From: JBCCRH01 sp039208045
GTDB lineage: Bacteria > Bacteroidota > Bacteroidia > Chitinophagales > Saprospiraceae
NCBI GenBank assembly: GCA_039208045.1
Contig: JBCCRH010000292.1
Coordinates: 1-8,146 of the forward strand
Direction: 5' to 3'
Length of the DNA stretch: 8,146 nucleotides
Shown: piece after piece, positions 1-6,429 of the stretch
How positions within the stretch are numbered: the stretch's first letter is position 1
Layout: each line of letters opens with the position of its first letter
Position numbers and translations under genes: made by a program
Notes under the pieces: generated by a model
Seen by the model: the letters and a program-made list of their open reading frames with translations, nothing else
What the model was told of the DNA's origin: nothing
Database searches by the model: none

Positions 1-2901
1 GCCGTGCAGCAGTAGGTCTGCAACATCCACGCTTTGAGGCAGTTGGTATCTTTCGATAAATGCCTCGGCCATAGCGTGGCGTGCTTCGGTGGGGTGATGG
101 AGGTCATCGGCGGTAAAAAAGGCCTTGATGAGCTTGGCCGCAGTATATTTATCGGCGTCGATGTGTAGCGGGAAGGTAGCATGGTAGCGGAGCGTTTGTA
201 AAACATCGCGCGCTAAGCCTGGGAGTTTTTCTTTTTTCAGGTCGATCGCAGCACTGTCATAGTTTTTTTTGCCGTTGCTTGCCGCAAAATAGTTGATTGC
301 ATCCTCCTGAAGTTCTGCTTCGGTGAAGAGCTTGGGATAGTGATATACTTCAGTTTGTTTGTACAAAAACTGCCCTTGCCACTCCCAGGGCGTTTCGTTG
401 GAGTCGTGGTCGAGCGTAGGGAAATCACCTTTACCCTTGTGCCAAACGCGGTTTAGCCAGTTGGTCGGCTTGCGGCGGGTGGGGAAGACGAGGTAGTCGC
501 GGGCGCGCGTGATGCCCACGTACAGGAGGCGGGCTTCTTCTTGCAGGGCACGTGCTTTAGCCAGTGCTTTTGCGGCACTTTCGTTAATGCGCGTTTCCAG
601 CAGCGTATTCCGAAACTGATCGGCATAAGGGTTCACCCAATAGCGCAACCAACGATTGCCCAGTACGTTATCTAAATCAACTTCTTCTGATTCTGCCACA
701 ATATCCATCCCCCAAATATCTGCTCGCAGCACTCCCTCCAAGCTATGGCAAACCACAATCGGCCACTCCAAGCCTTTACTGCGGTGGTAGGTCAGCACAT
801 TCACCGCATCTGGCCCTTCGCCCGAACCTTGCTTATCCTGCCCTGCTGCTTCCTGCTCATTTAGCCACAGCAAAAAACCACCCAGCGAAGAAGCCGCATG
901 CAAACGATTACAAGCCTCCTCATACTGCAAGGCCATTTTGCGGAGCACCTCAATATTATCCAAGCGCTGCTCTACCCTACCCCAGCTCACGATGATTCGC
1001 CGCAGCTCCAATTCCTCCAACAGCACATTCAAAATTTCCGAACTCGTCAGCTCCAAGGCGCGCTCCCGCAGCTCGTCCAAAGCATGGATGATCGGCTGCT
1101 GATCGGCCCAGTAGGTCCAGTTTTCTTGCGTTTCAATTTTCTTCAAAAAGTCCAGACGATCTGCAATGATGTCTTCAATCGACTCTTTTGCGCCAAGCAA
1201 CAACAGCTCGGCAATAGAGAGCGAGTCCTGTCGGTTGAGCAAGTATTTGAGGCCTGCCAGTACAATTTTAGCTTCAGCAGTCGACAACAGGCCAGCGCGG
1301 GCGATGGCTGCTTTGAGGCCAGCGCGGTGCAGTGCTTCGGCCATGCTCTGGCAGCTCGAATTGGAGCGGCACAAGATGGCCACATCGCCGAGCGTGGCTT
1401 TGCGGTAGCTCTTTTCGCCTTTCGGCAAAATATGAACACCTCCCTCCAGGAAAGCTTTGAGGCTATTCGCAATGCAGTTCTCCATCCACGGCGCACCAGG
1501 CAGTCGTCGACCTTCTCCGTCAAACTCGAAGTGCCAATGGCAGAGGGCATCTTCCATTTCCAGCGGCTCCGATTCCTTATTGATACTTTCGGCATCTGCT
1601 AGCTTCTTGCGCTTGGGTAGTAGCGCCACTTGATCCGCCGGAAGCTGGTCAAATGCCTTGGTAAAAAGCGCATTCGTGGCATAGACAATATCTTCTCGCG
1701 AGCGCCACGAGTGCCGCTGAATATCCTCCGGTTTCACCCCTCCTAACTGCTTAATAATCGCTTGCATCAAGCTAGGGTCTGCGCCGCGAAAGCCGTAAAT
1801 CGATTGTTTGGGGTCACCCACCCAAACCGAATGCTTCGCCAGGCGCGAAAGCGTCAGAAAAATTTCCAGCTGAATGGGGCTCGTATCCTGAAACTCGTCT
1901 ACCATGAGCAAGTCCAGCTCTTCTGCCAATACCTCCCGCACTGCCTCATTCTTCAGCAGCTCTTTGATCAGCACTTCCATATCGGTATAGTCAATCAGCC
2001 CACGCTGCTTTTTATAGCGATCATATTCCGCCAGGGCGGCTATCACAATATCAAAAAGGGTATCGATAAAAGCTTGAATATCGTTGTGAAAGCCCTGTTG
2101 GGTGAGGTGCAGGTTCGCCACTTCTTGCAGCGCTATGATATCGTCCTTGCTTTTGGCACCCACGCTCAGCTTACCCAGCTTCACCCATTGGTACCAGAAT
2201 AATTGTCCCCGCAACTGTAGCTCTTTTTTCAGCTCTTTGAGGGTATCAATAGCCCCTTGCGTCTTCTTGGTACTATCTGCATTTTGCTCCAGCGCCTCAA
2301 TTGTTTCAGCCAGCACCGTGTCCAAGCACTCTTGTAGCGAAGCTAGAGGTTCCTCATCGGTAGCGCCTAGAAATTGCTGGAAACTCTGGAAAGATTTTAC
2401 TTTGCTTTGCTCCAAAACAGGGATCGTAAAATCATTGGCGCGCGCTACATCCGTGAGTCGGCGCACCTCATTGCGCCAATCGAATACCTGCCGCTTATGT
2501 AGGCCCAAGCGCTCACAAAGGGCTTCCATCTGCTGCACTCGATGTTGCGTAAGCACCATCGACAGGGCATTGTTAAAGAGCGTTTGCTGGTCTTCATCGG
2601 CAATGATGGCCACTTGTGGAGAAACACCCGCCTCAAAGGCGAAGCGGCGCAAGAGTTTCACGCCGAGGCCGTGCACGGTGCCAATAAGGGCGTTGGTAAG
2701 GGCATCCGCTTGTGCGGTGAGTCCTTCTTCGAGCAAGCGGGTACGCACGCGTTCTTGCAATTCCGCCGCTGCCTTTTGGGTAAAAGTCGTGGCAATAATA
2801 CCACTCGCACGTACCCCTTCCTTTAAGAGTCGCACCATTTCGGAAGTGAGTCGATAGGTTTTACCGCTACCGGCACCCGCAGAGATAATTTGAATGCCCA
2901 T
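1..2901 (-). CDS. UvrD/RecB/AddA-type superfamily 1A DNA helicase, 3' end outside window
   Basis: This is an ATP-dependent 3'-5' DNA helicase or helicase-nuclease subunit for recombination and repair in the cytoplasm. The frame is open from ATG 2901 to base 1, giving 967 codons with no stop, so the C terminus is missing. Helicase motifs appear in order: Walker A AGAGSGKT (residues 8-15), motif Ia TFTQKAAAE (39-47), GTVHGLG (74-80), Walker B DEFQD (335-339), motif III GDPKQSIYGFRGAD (362-375), motif IV SWRSR (398-402, where UvrD has YRS), motif V HRSKGLEW (706-713) and motif VI YVGITRAR (794-801). The long insertions between motifs and the size are more like RecB/AddA than UvrD or Rep. Whether a PD-(D/E)XK nuclease domain follows cannot be seen; none is evident by residue 967. 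The start lies two bases after the stop of the phosphopantetheinyl transferase (TGAGTATG), which suggests coupled translation. The helicase class is very secure; the AddA-like assignment is less so. Confidence 0.93.
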   Translation of the reverse strand, partial: MGIQIISAGAGSGKTYRLTSEMVRLLKEGVRASGIIATTFTQKAAAELQERVRTRLLEEGLTAQADALTNALIGTVHGLGVKLLRRFAFEAGVSPQVAIIADEDQQTLFNNALSMVLTQHRVQQMEALCERLGLHKRQVFDWRNEVRRLTDVARANDFTIPVLEQSKVKSFQSFQQFLGATDEEPLASLQECLDTVLAETIEALEQNADSTKKTQGAIDTLKELKKELQLRGQLFWYQWVKLGKLSVGAKSKDDIIALQEVANLHLTQQGFHNDIQAFIDTLFDIVIAALAEYDRYKKQRGLIDYTDMEVLIKELLKNEAVREVLAEELDLLMVDEFQDTSPIQLEIFLTLSRLAKHSVWVGDPKQSIYGFRGADPSLMQAIIKQLGGVKPEDIQRHSWRSREDIVYATNALFTKAFDQLPADQVALLPKRKKLADAESINKESEPLEMEDALCHWHFEFDGEGRRLPGAPWMENCIANSLKAFLEGGVHILPKGEKSYRKATLGDVAILCRSNSSCQSMAEALHRAGLKAAIARAGLLSTAEAKIVLAGLKYLLNRQDSLSIAELLLLGAKESIEDIIADRLDFLKKIETQENWTYWADQQPIIHALDELRERALELTSSEILNVLLEELELRRIIVSWGRVEQRLDNIEVLRKMALQYEEACNRLHAASSLGGFLLWLNEQEAAGQDKQGSGEGPDAVNVLTYHRSKGLEWPIVVCHSLEGVLRADIWGMDIVAESEEVDLDNVLGNRWLRYWVNPYADQFRNTLLETRINESAAKALAKARALQEEARLLYVGITRARDYLVFPTRRKPTNWLNRVWHKGKGDFPTLDHDSNETPWEWQGQFLYKQTEVYHYPKLFTEAELQEDAINYFAASNGKKNYDSAAIDLKKEKLPGLARDVLQTLRYHATFPLHIDADKYTAAKLIKAFFTADDLHHPTEARHAMAEAFIERYQLPQSVDVADLLLHG

Positions 2902-2903
2902 AC

Positions 2904-3554
2904 TCAAATTTGCTTTTCGATTTCCATGGCATACACCAGCATAAAGCCGTCCATCAGCTGGTAGTGTAGGGTGTAGCTTGCGCTAAAATGCCCTTTGCGT
3001 ATGCTGGCCTGAAAATGCCCGCCTTGCGGCAAATACTCAAAGGGTTCTACTAAGATGTGCTGGCAAAAGTCGAGTTGCCGCCGACCATAGGCTTTGTAGA
3101 GGGCTTCTTTGGCACCCCAGTAGGCGTGGAGGTGTACGATACGGGTATCCGCCCGGAGCATAGCCGCTTCTTCGGGTCGTACAAATTTATGTGCAATGCG
3201 CTCAATACGGGTCACAATGGCTTGTATGTCAATACCAACTGGTAGTGGTGCAGCGATACCTGCTGCTAGGCCGTGCGAATGGCTAATCGAAATGTCAAAA
3301 GCGGAGCCTTGCAAGTGTGGTTTGCCAAATTCGTCTTTTACAAATACCGCTCGCTCTTTGCGCCCCGACATATAGTGTACGAGCTGCCGACTCGCCAGCC
3401 ACTCTACCCTACGGCGCCCTTTAATCCTCGCCAACTGCTCCTGCTCGCTGGGGCTCAGTAGGAGTTGCTCTAAAAAATAGGCTTCATTCTCTTCTATTTT
3501 CCAAATACCCAGCTCACCTACTGGCAAAATATGTTGATGAAAATGTAACGGCAT
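2904..3554 (-). CDS. 4'-phosphopantetheinyl transferase (Sfp/AcpT superfamily)
   Basis: This enzyme transfers the phosphopantetheine arm of CoA to a serine of carrier proteins of fatty acid, polyketide or peptide synthesis, in the cytoplasm with Mg2+. From ATG 3554 it has 216 residues, normal for the Sfp-like two-lobed (pseudodimer) type. Motifs: DEFGKP (74-79), SISHSHG (89-95), GIDIQ (107-111) and WGAKEALYKAYG (146-157), with metal ligands probably D109 and E150 and the conserved lysine K154. The last residue of GIDIQ is glutamine, where Sfp has glutamate. The frame also extends to a TTG at 3572, adding six residues; I prefer the ATG. No Shine-Dalgarno sequence is visible at either start. 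It is divergent from the WD40 gene and directly precedes the helicase gene on the same strand. No carrier protein or synthase lies nearby, so its target is unknown. Confidence 0.92.
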   Translation of the reverse strand: MPLHFHQHILPVGELGIWKIEENEAYFLEQLLLSPSEQEQLARIKGRRRVEWLASRQLVHYMSGRKERAVFVKDEFGKPHLQGSAFDISISHSHGLAAGIAAPLPVGIDIQAIVTRIERIAHKFVRPEEAAMLRADTRIVHLHAYWGAKEALYKAYGRRQLDFCQHILVEPFEYLPQGGHFQASIRKGHFSASYTLHYQLMDGFMLVYAMEIEKQI

Positions 3555-3574
3555 CTTATTATTTTCGCCCAAAC

Positions 3575-3582
3575 TAAACGTA
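3575..3582 (-). promoter_or_regulatory. possible -7 promoter element for the transferase-helicase pair
   Basis: Read on the minus strand the bases are TACGTTTA, seven of eight matches to the Bacteroidota -7 element TAnnTTTG. It lies about 20 bases upstream of ATG 3554. No clear TTG -33 element is seen at the expected distance, so this is a weak call. Confidence 0.25.
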
Positions 3583-3590
3583 AAATTACG
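3579..3590. repeat. small inverted repeat in the divergent promoter region
   Basis: CGTAA-AA-TTACG is a perfect five-base inverted repeat with a two-base spacer. It overlaps the possible minus-strand -7 element and lies upstream of the plus-strand one, where an operator controlling both genes could sit. A repeat this short can arise by chance. Confidence 0.3.
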
Positions 3591-3605
3591 CTGTTCACTG
3601 ATTAC

Positions 3606-3613
3606 TAGATTTG
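3606..3613 (+). promoter_or_regulatory. probable -7 promoter element of the WD40 gene
   Basis: TAGATTTG matches the Bacteroidota -7 consensus TAnnTTTG exactly and lies 12 bases before ATG 3626, implying a leader of only a few bases. No good TTG -33 element is visible about 20 bases upstream. Confidence 0.4.
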
Positions 3614-3625
3614 CAACTTACTTAT

Positions 3626-4540
3626 ATGCCTTTGGAAGTCAAAAAAATTGCACAACTAACTGGACATAATGCTGCTATTTTTAGCCTAAGCCCCGACACT
3701 GACCCCCGATATTTTTATTCCGCCGCTGGCGATGGGTGGATCGTACATTGGGATATGGAAGCGCCTGAATTAGGCAAACTCGTAGCAAAGGTGGAGCAAC
3801 AAGTATTTAGCGTACTCCACCTACCTCAAGAACAACTCCTCGTAGCAGGGAATATGAACGGTGGAGTGCATTGGGTGGATCCCACTGCGCCAGCGCAACA
3901 GCGCAATATTGCTCACCACGAAAAGGGGGTATTTGACCTTATACAAATACAAGATTATGTATTTTCGGTAGGTGGTGGTGGCGTAGTCACCAAGTGGTCT
4001 ATCACCGAACGCAGAACGCTAGAAAGCTTGGCACTCACCAACCAAAGCCTCCGCTGCATCGACTTCTGCCCCACCCGAAACGAACTCGCCATCGGCAGCA
4101 GCGATAATAATATCTATTTGCTCGATGCGACCGATTTGAGCATCCGCCACTCCTTCTTCTTAGCCCATTCCAACTCCGTATTTTCCGTACGATATGCCCC
4201 CAATGGCCGCTACCTGCTCAGCGGGGGCCGCGATGCCTACCTCCGCGCCTGGGACTTGGACAACGACTACGCCCTCGTCTCCGCCCAACCCGCCCATTGG
4301 TACACCATCAACGACATCGCCTTCCACCCCAATGGCCACCTATTCGCCACCGCCAGCCGCGATAAAACCATCAAAATATGGGATAGCGAAACCTTCCAAC
4401 TCCTCAAAGTCCTCGACACCATCCGCAACGGCTGCCACATCAACTCCGTCAACCGCCTGCTATGGTCTCAGCATAAGGATTACCTAATTTCCTGTAGCGA
4501 CGATCGGAGTATTATCCTATGGAATATAACTGCTAAGTAA
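3626..4540 (+). CDS. WD40 repeat protein, single seven-bladed propeller
   Basis: The 304-residue product is almost entirely seven WD40-type repeats, enough to close one beta-propeller. Blades end near GDGWIVHWD, NGGVHWVD, GGVVTKWSI, DNNIYLLDA, DAYLRAWDL, DKTIKIWD and DRSIILWNI. The GH-type dipeptide opening a blade is clearest in the first (LTGHNAAIF) and appears as AH in blades 3, 5 and 6. There is no signal peptide or membrane segment, so it is probably cytoplasmic. WD40 propellers are protein-interaction platforms, and nothing here indicates an enzymatic activity or a partner. The start is ATG 3626; the frame also reaches a TTG at 3611, which would add five residues and overlap the likely -7 element. 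Codons in blades 4-7 (about 4040-4460) end in C far more often than those before and after. It is separated from dcd by 126 bases, so co-transcription is uncertain. Confidence 0.9.
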   Translation: MPLEVKKIAQLTGHNAAIFSLSPDTDPRYFYSAAGDGWIVHWDMEAPELGKLVAKVEQQVFSVLHLPQEQLLVAGNMNGGVHWVDPTAPAQQRNIAHHEKGVFDLIQIQDYVFSVGGGGVVTKWSITERRTLESLALTNQSLRCIDFCPTRNELAIGSSDNNIYLLDATDLSIRHSFFLAHSNSVFSVRYAPNGRYLLSGGRDAYLRAWDLDNDYALVSAQPAHWYTINDIAFHPNGHLFATASRDKTIKIWDSETFQLLKVLDTIRNGCHINSVNRLLWSQHKDYLISCSDDRSIILWNITAK

Positions 4541-4551
4541 CAGACATTAAA

Positions 4552-4559
4552 TATATTTG
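4552..4559 (+). promoter_or_regulatory. probable -7 promoter element of dcd
   Basis: TATATTTG matches TAnnTTTG exactly, 11 bases after the WD40 stop codon. Transcription from here would begin near 4564 and give dcd a leader of about 100 bases made almost wholly of the C-rich repeat. No clear -33 TTG is present, so dcd may instead be read through from the WD40 gene. Confidence 0.38.
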
Positions 4560-4594
4560 CCAAAACCCCGTAACCCAAAACTCGAAATCCAAAA

Positions 4595-4619
4595 CCCGTA
4601 ACCCGTAACCCAAAACCCC
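4595..4619 (-). other. G-quadruplex motif, first
   Basis: On the minus strand four runs of at least three G are separated by loops of four, four and four bases (TTTT, TTAC, TTAC), which fits the canonical G3+N1-7 pattern. The plus strand is the matching C-rich i-motif sequence. Folding has not been tested. Confidence 0.55.
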
Positions 4620-4624
4620 AATCA

Positions 4625-4653
4625 CCCCTAAACCCTCAAACTCCCAAACCCCC
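4625..4653 (-). other. G-quadruplex motif, second
   Basis: On the minus strand the runs GGGGG, GGG, GGG and GGGG are separated by loops of three, seven and four bases. This also meets the canonical pattern, though the seven-base loop makes it weaker than the first. Confidence 0.45.
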
Positions 4654-4666
4654 AAACAAAAAAAGT

Positions 4667-5203
4667 ATGATCCTAAGCGACAAGAAAATACTAGAAAGCA
4701 TTGACAAAGGAACCATCGTCATCGAGCCATTCAGCCGGAAATGCTTGGGTACTAATTCCTATGACGTACACTTGGGGAGATGGCTGGCCATTTATAAAGA
4801 CCATATTCTAGATGCACGGAAGCACAATCCGATCGAGCACATTGAGATACCGGAATCCGGCTTCGTTTTGCACCCCAACACGCTCTACCTGGGCGTGACG
4901 CATGAGTATACCGAAACGCATGATGCGGTGCCATTCTTAGAGGGCAAGTCTAGTGTTGGGCGACTGGGGATTGATATACATGCTACTGCGGGGAAAGGCG
5001 ACGTGGGCTTTTGCAATACTTGGACCTTGGAAATCTCTTGCACGCACCCAGTACGGGTATATGCGGGCATGCCCATTGGGCAGTTGATTTATTTTAAGGT
5101 GGAAGGAGATATTGAAAATTATTACAACAAAAAAGAAAACGCCAAGTATAACGAGCGTACCATCAAGCCGGTGGAAAGTATGATGTGGAAGAATAAATTC
5201 TAA
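4667..5203 (+). CDS. dcd: dCTP deaminase
   Basis: The enzyme deaminates dCTP to dUTP, feeding dUMP and so dTTP synthesis; the family forms cytoplasmic trimers with a dUTPase-like fold. The 178-residue length is slightly shorter than the E. coli enzyme (193). The core signature GKSSVGRLG (93-101) and HATAGKGDVGF (105-115) is followed by the catalytic glutamate in TLEI (E122). S95, R99, A108, D112 and E122 keep the spacing of E. coli S111, R115, A124, D128 and E138. The NSYDVHLG motif (30-37) and the C-terminal NAKYNE (158-163) are also family features. TAG followed by DxGF recalls bifunctional archaeal and mycobacterial DCD-DUT enzymes more than E. coli TAHRIDPGW, so a combined dUTPase activity is possible. 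The start follows an A-rich stretch without a Shine-Dalgarno sequence. The stop overlaps the convergent channel gene. Confidence 0.95.
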   Translation: MILSDKKILESIDKGTIVIEPFSRKCLGTNSYDVHLGRWLAIYKDHILDARKHNPIEHIEIPESGFVLHPNTLYLGVTHEYTETHDAVPFLEGKSSVGRLGIDIHATAGKGDVGFCNTWTLEISCTHPVRVYAGMPIGQLIYFKVEGDIENYYNKKENAKYNERTIKPVESMMWKNKF

Positions 5204-6279
5204 TCCTCACCCAAATAGCGATACACTGCCTTCTGCCAGCGCGGTTCCGCTATTTTTTCCAACAAAATTTGATCAATGGGCTCGCGCAGTGGGCTATCAT
5301 CGGGTAGTGCAATGCCCATGTTATTTTTGAGGAGTAGCTCAGGAGCGATGGAAAGCTTTTTGTAGTAGGCCGTATTGTTAAGGTATTTGAGTACCGGTGC
5401 GTTGGATACCACACAATCGATCTCGTCCTTAAGCATGGCATCTACTGCCGCATTGATGTCTTCATAGGGCGTATAGCTAATATGCTGCCGCTTTAAAAAC
5501 TCTTCGCCCGAAGAGCGGGCAGCAGCACCGACGCGCGCATGCCGCAAGTCTTCCTCCGTCTGGATATGTGCATCCAAGCGATTGGCCGTCAGAATAGCAC
5601 TAGCATTGGCCGTGAAGAGCGATAGCAAAATGATACTCAGAAAAATCCACACAATCCCCAGCACACGACCAATTCTGGAGTGAGGCACCTTATCTCCATA
5701 ACCTACGGTTGTCATCGTTACGGCCGACCACCACAGCGCATCAGTGAGATTTCCGATCGTACGATCATCATCGAGGTCTTTACTGTGCTTTCGCTCCACC
5801 CACCATACGATAAAGCCTGAGATGAGCAGGACTATTAATAGACTGCCTATCAACTGAGATAAACTCCATAAGATCGGTTTCCAGTAGGCGTTAAAGGTAT
5901 TCTGCGTGGCAGAGGCTGACACGGCAATACCCGTCCCTGAGGGGTTGACCGCTTGGGTAAAATCAACTAGTAATTCTCGTTTGGGCGTAATAGAAATCGC
6001 TCCAAGTCCTATATCGTATTTTTTTGCTTGTAGCCCTTGCAATAGGGTCTGCATATCGGTCAGCTCATAGGTATAGTCTAGCTCTAGCTCTTCTGCGATA
6101 TCCTCCCAAATTTCTACCATCAGGCCCCCAAAGCTACTGTCTGGATAAAGAAAACCAAAGGGTGGGCCATCATAGACCGCAATGCGCAAGTCACGCTCTA
6201 GATAAGACTCTGGAACTTGAGCTTGGAGAACAGACACACTACAAATCAGACCAATAAAACTATACCAAAAGAAGTGCAT
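5200..6279 (-). CDS. GluR0-like ligand-gated potassium channel (solute-binding domain with pore)
   Basis: The 359-residue protein combines a bacterial family 3 solute-binding domain with a potassium pore, the layout of prokaryotic ionotropic glutamate receptors. Residues 1-20 are a signal peptide (likely cleavage after LQA). S1 spans about 28-130 and contains SITPKR, whose R101 is the expected ligand-carboxylate contact. M1 is 137-161, followed by a charged cytoplasmic stretch, a pore helix and the selectivity filter TVGYGD (191-196). M2 is about 205-230 and carries SLFTANASAILT (220-231), resembling the SYTANLAAF gate motif of animal receptors. S2 spans about 238-356. It should sit in the inner membrane with the binding domain in the periplasm. 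The usual acidic ligand-amine contact in S2 seems to be N293. The final TAG overlaps the dcd stop. The upstream leader holds a strong hairpin. Ligand and physiological role are unknown. Confidence 0.9.
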   Translation of the reverse strand: MHFFWYSFIGLICSVSVLQAQVPESYLERDLRIAVYDGPPFGFLYPDSSFGGLMVEIWEDIAEELELDYTYELTDMQTLLQGLQAKKYDIGLGAISITPKRELLVDFTQAVNPSGTGIAVSASATQNTFNAYWKPILWSLSQLIGSLLIVLLISGFIVWWVERKHSKDLDDDRTIGNLTDALWWSAVTMTTVGYGDKVPHSRIGRVLGIVWIFLSIILLSLFTANASAILTANRLDAHIQTEEDLRHARVGAAARSSGEEFLKRQHISYTPYEDINAAVDAMLKDEIDCVVSNAPVLKYLNNTAYYKKLSIAPELLLKNNMGIALPDDSPLREPIDQILLEKIAEPRWQKAVYRYLGED

Positions 6280-6310
6280 TCGCGTAGAGATTTCTATTTT
6301 ACAACCTAAA

Positions 6311-6338
6311 ATGGCTACCCCTAAGATAGGGCAGCCAT
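6311..6338 (-). promoter_or_regulatory. hairpin in the leader of the channel gene
   Basis: ATGGCTACCC and GGGCAGCCAT flank an eight-base loop. In minus-strand RNA the single mismatch becomes a G-U wobble, so all ten positions can pair. It lies 31 bases upstream of ATG 6279 on the channel side. The sequence after it in that direction is TTTTAGG, too short a U tract for a confident terminator, and no minus-strand gene lies upstream for it to end. A leader attenuation or mRNA-stability element is an inference. Confidence 0.6.
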
Positions 6339-6429
6339 CGAAAACTCTACTTAAAATTATTGAACAGAAACAGTAAATCTTATTTCATTGCTTATTTTGG
6401 GGTACTCCAGAAATGAATTGATATACACG

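Larger units (their letters stand above)
4567..4656. repeat. degenerate C-rich heptanucleotide tandem repeat
   Basis: From 4567 to 4622 eight seven-base units follow in register: CCCGTAA, CCCAAAA, CTCGAAA, TCCAAAA, CCCGTAA, CCCGTAA, CCCAAAA, CCCCAAT. After a short break come CCCTAAA (4626), CCCTCAAA (4633), CTCCCAAA (4641) and CCCCCAAA (4649), with the period drifting to eight. GCCAAAA at 4559-4565 may be a further unit one base out of phase. The plus strand is nearly free of G. The repeat fills the gap between the WD40 gene and dcd, ending about 10 bases before the dcd start. It does not look coding. Confidence 0.85.

Noticed and set aside
1143..1595. Minus-strand open frame of 150 codons
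   Set aside because: Same strand but a different frame from the helicase, whose own frame is unbroken here, so it is not a frameshifted fragment.
898..1602. Plus-strand open frame of 234 codons
   Set aside because: It lies antisense within the helicase gene, whose frame is intact and carries all helicase motifs. The translated product has no recognisable domain.
2102..2857. Plus-strand open frame of 251 codons
   Set aside because: Antisense to the helicase N-terminal part; serine-, cysteine- and arginine-rich with no family resemblance, as expected of a shadow frame.
3554..3625. TTG starts at 3572 (minus) and 3611 (plus)
   Set aside because: In-frame ATG codons lie a few residues inside, and the TTG at 3611 overlaps the likely -7 element, so ATG starts are preferred.
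4194..4487. Plus-strand frame rich in proline, threonine and serine
   Set aside because: A shifted reading of the WD40 gene produced by its C-ending codons; the WD40 frame is clearly the coding one.
4567..4656. CRISPR array or telomere end
   Set aside because: Units are seven to eight bases with no spacers, and sequence continues on both sides, so neither a CRISPR array nor a chromosome end is supported.
6311..6338. Rho-independent terminator
   Set aside because: The stem is good but the following U tract is short and interrupted, and there is no minus-strand gene upstream to terminate.
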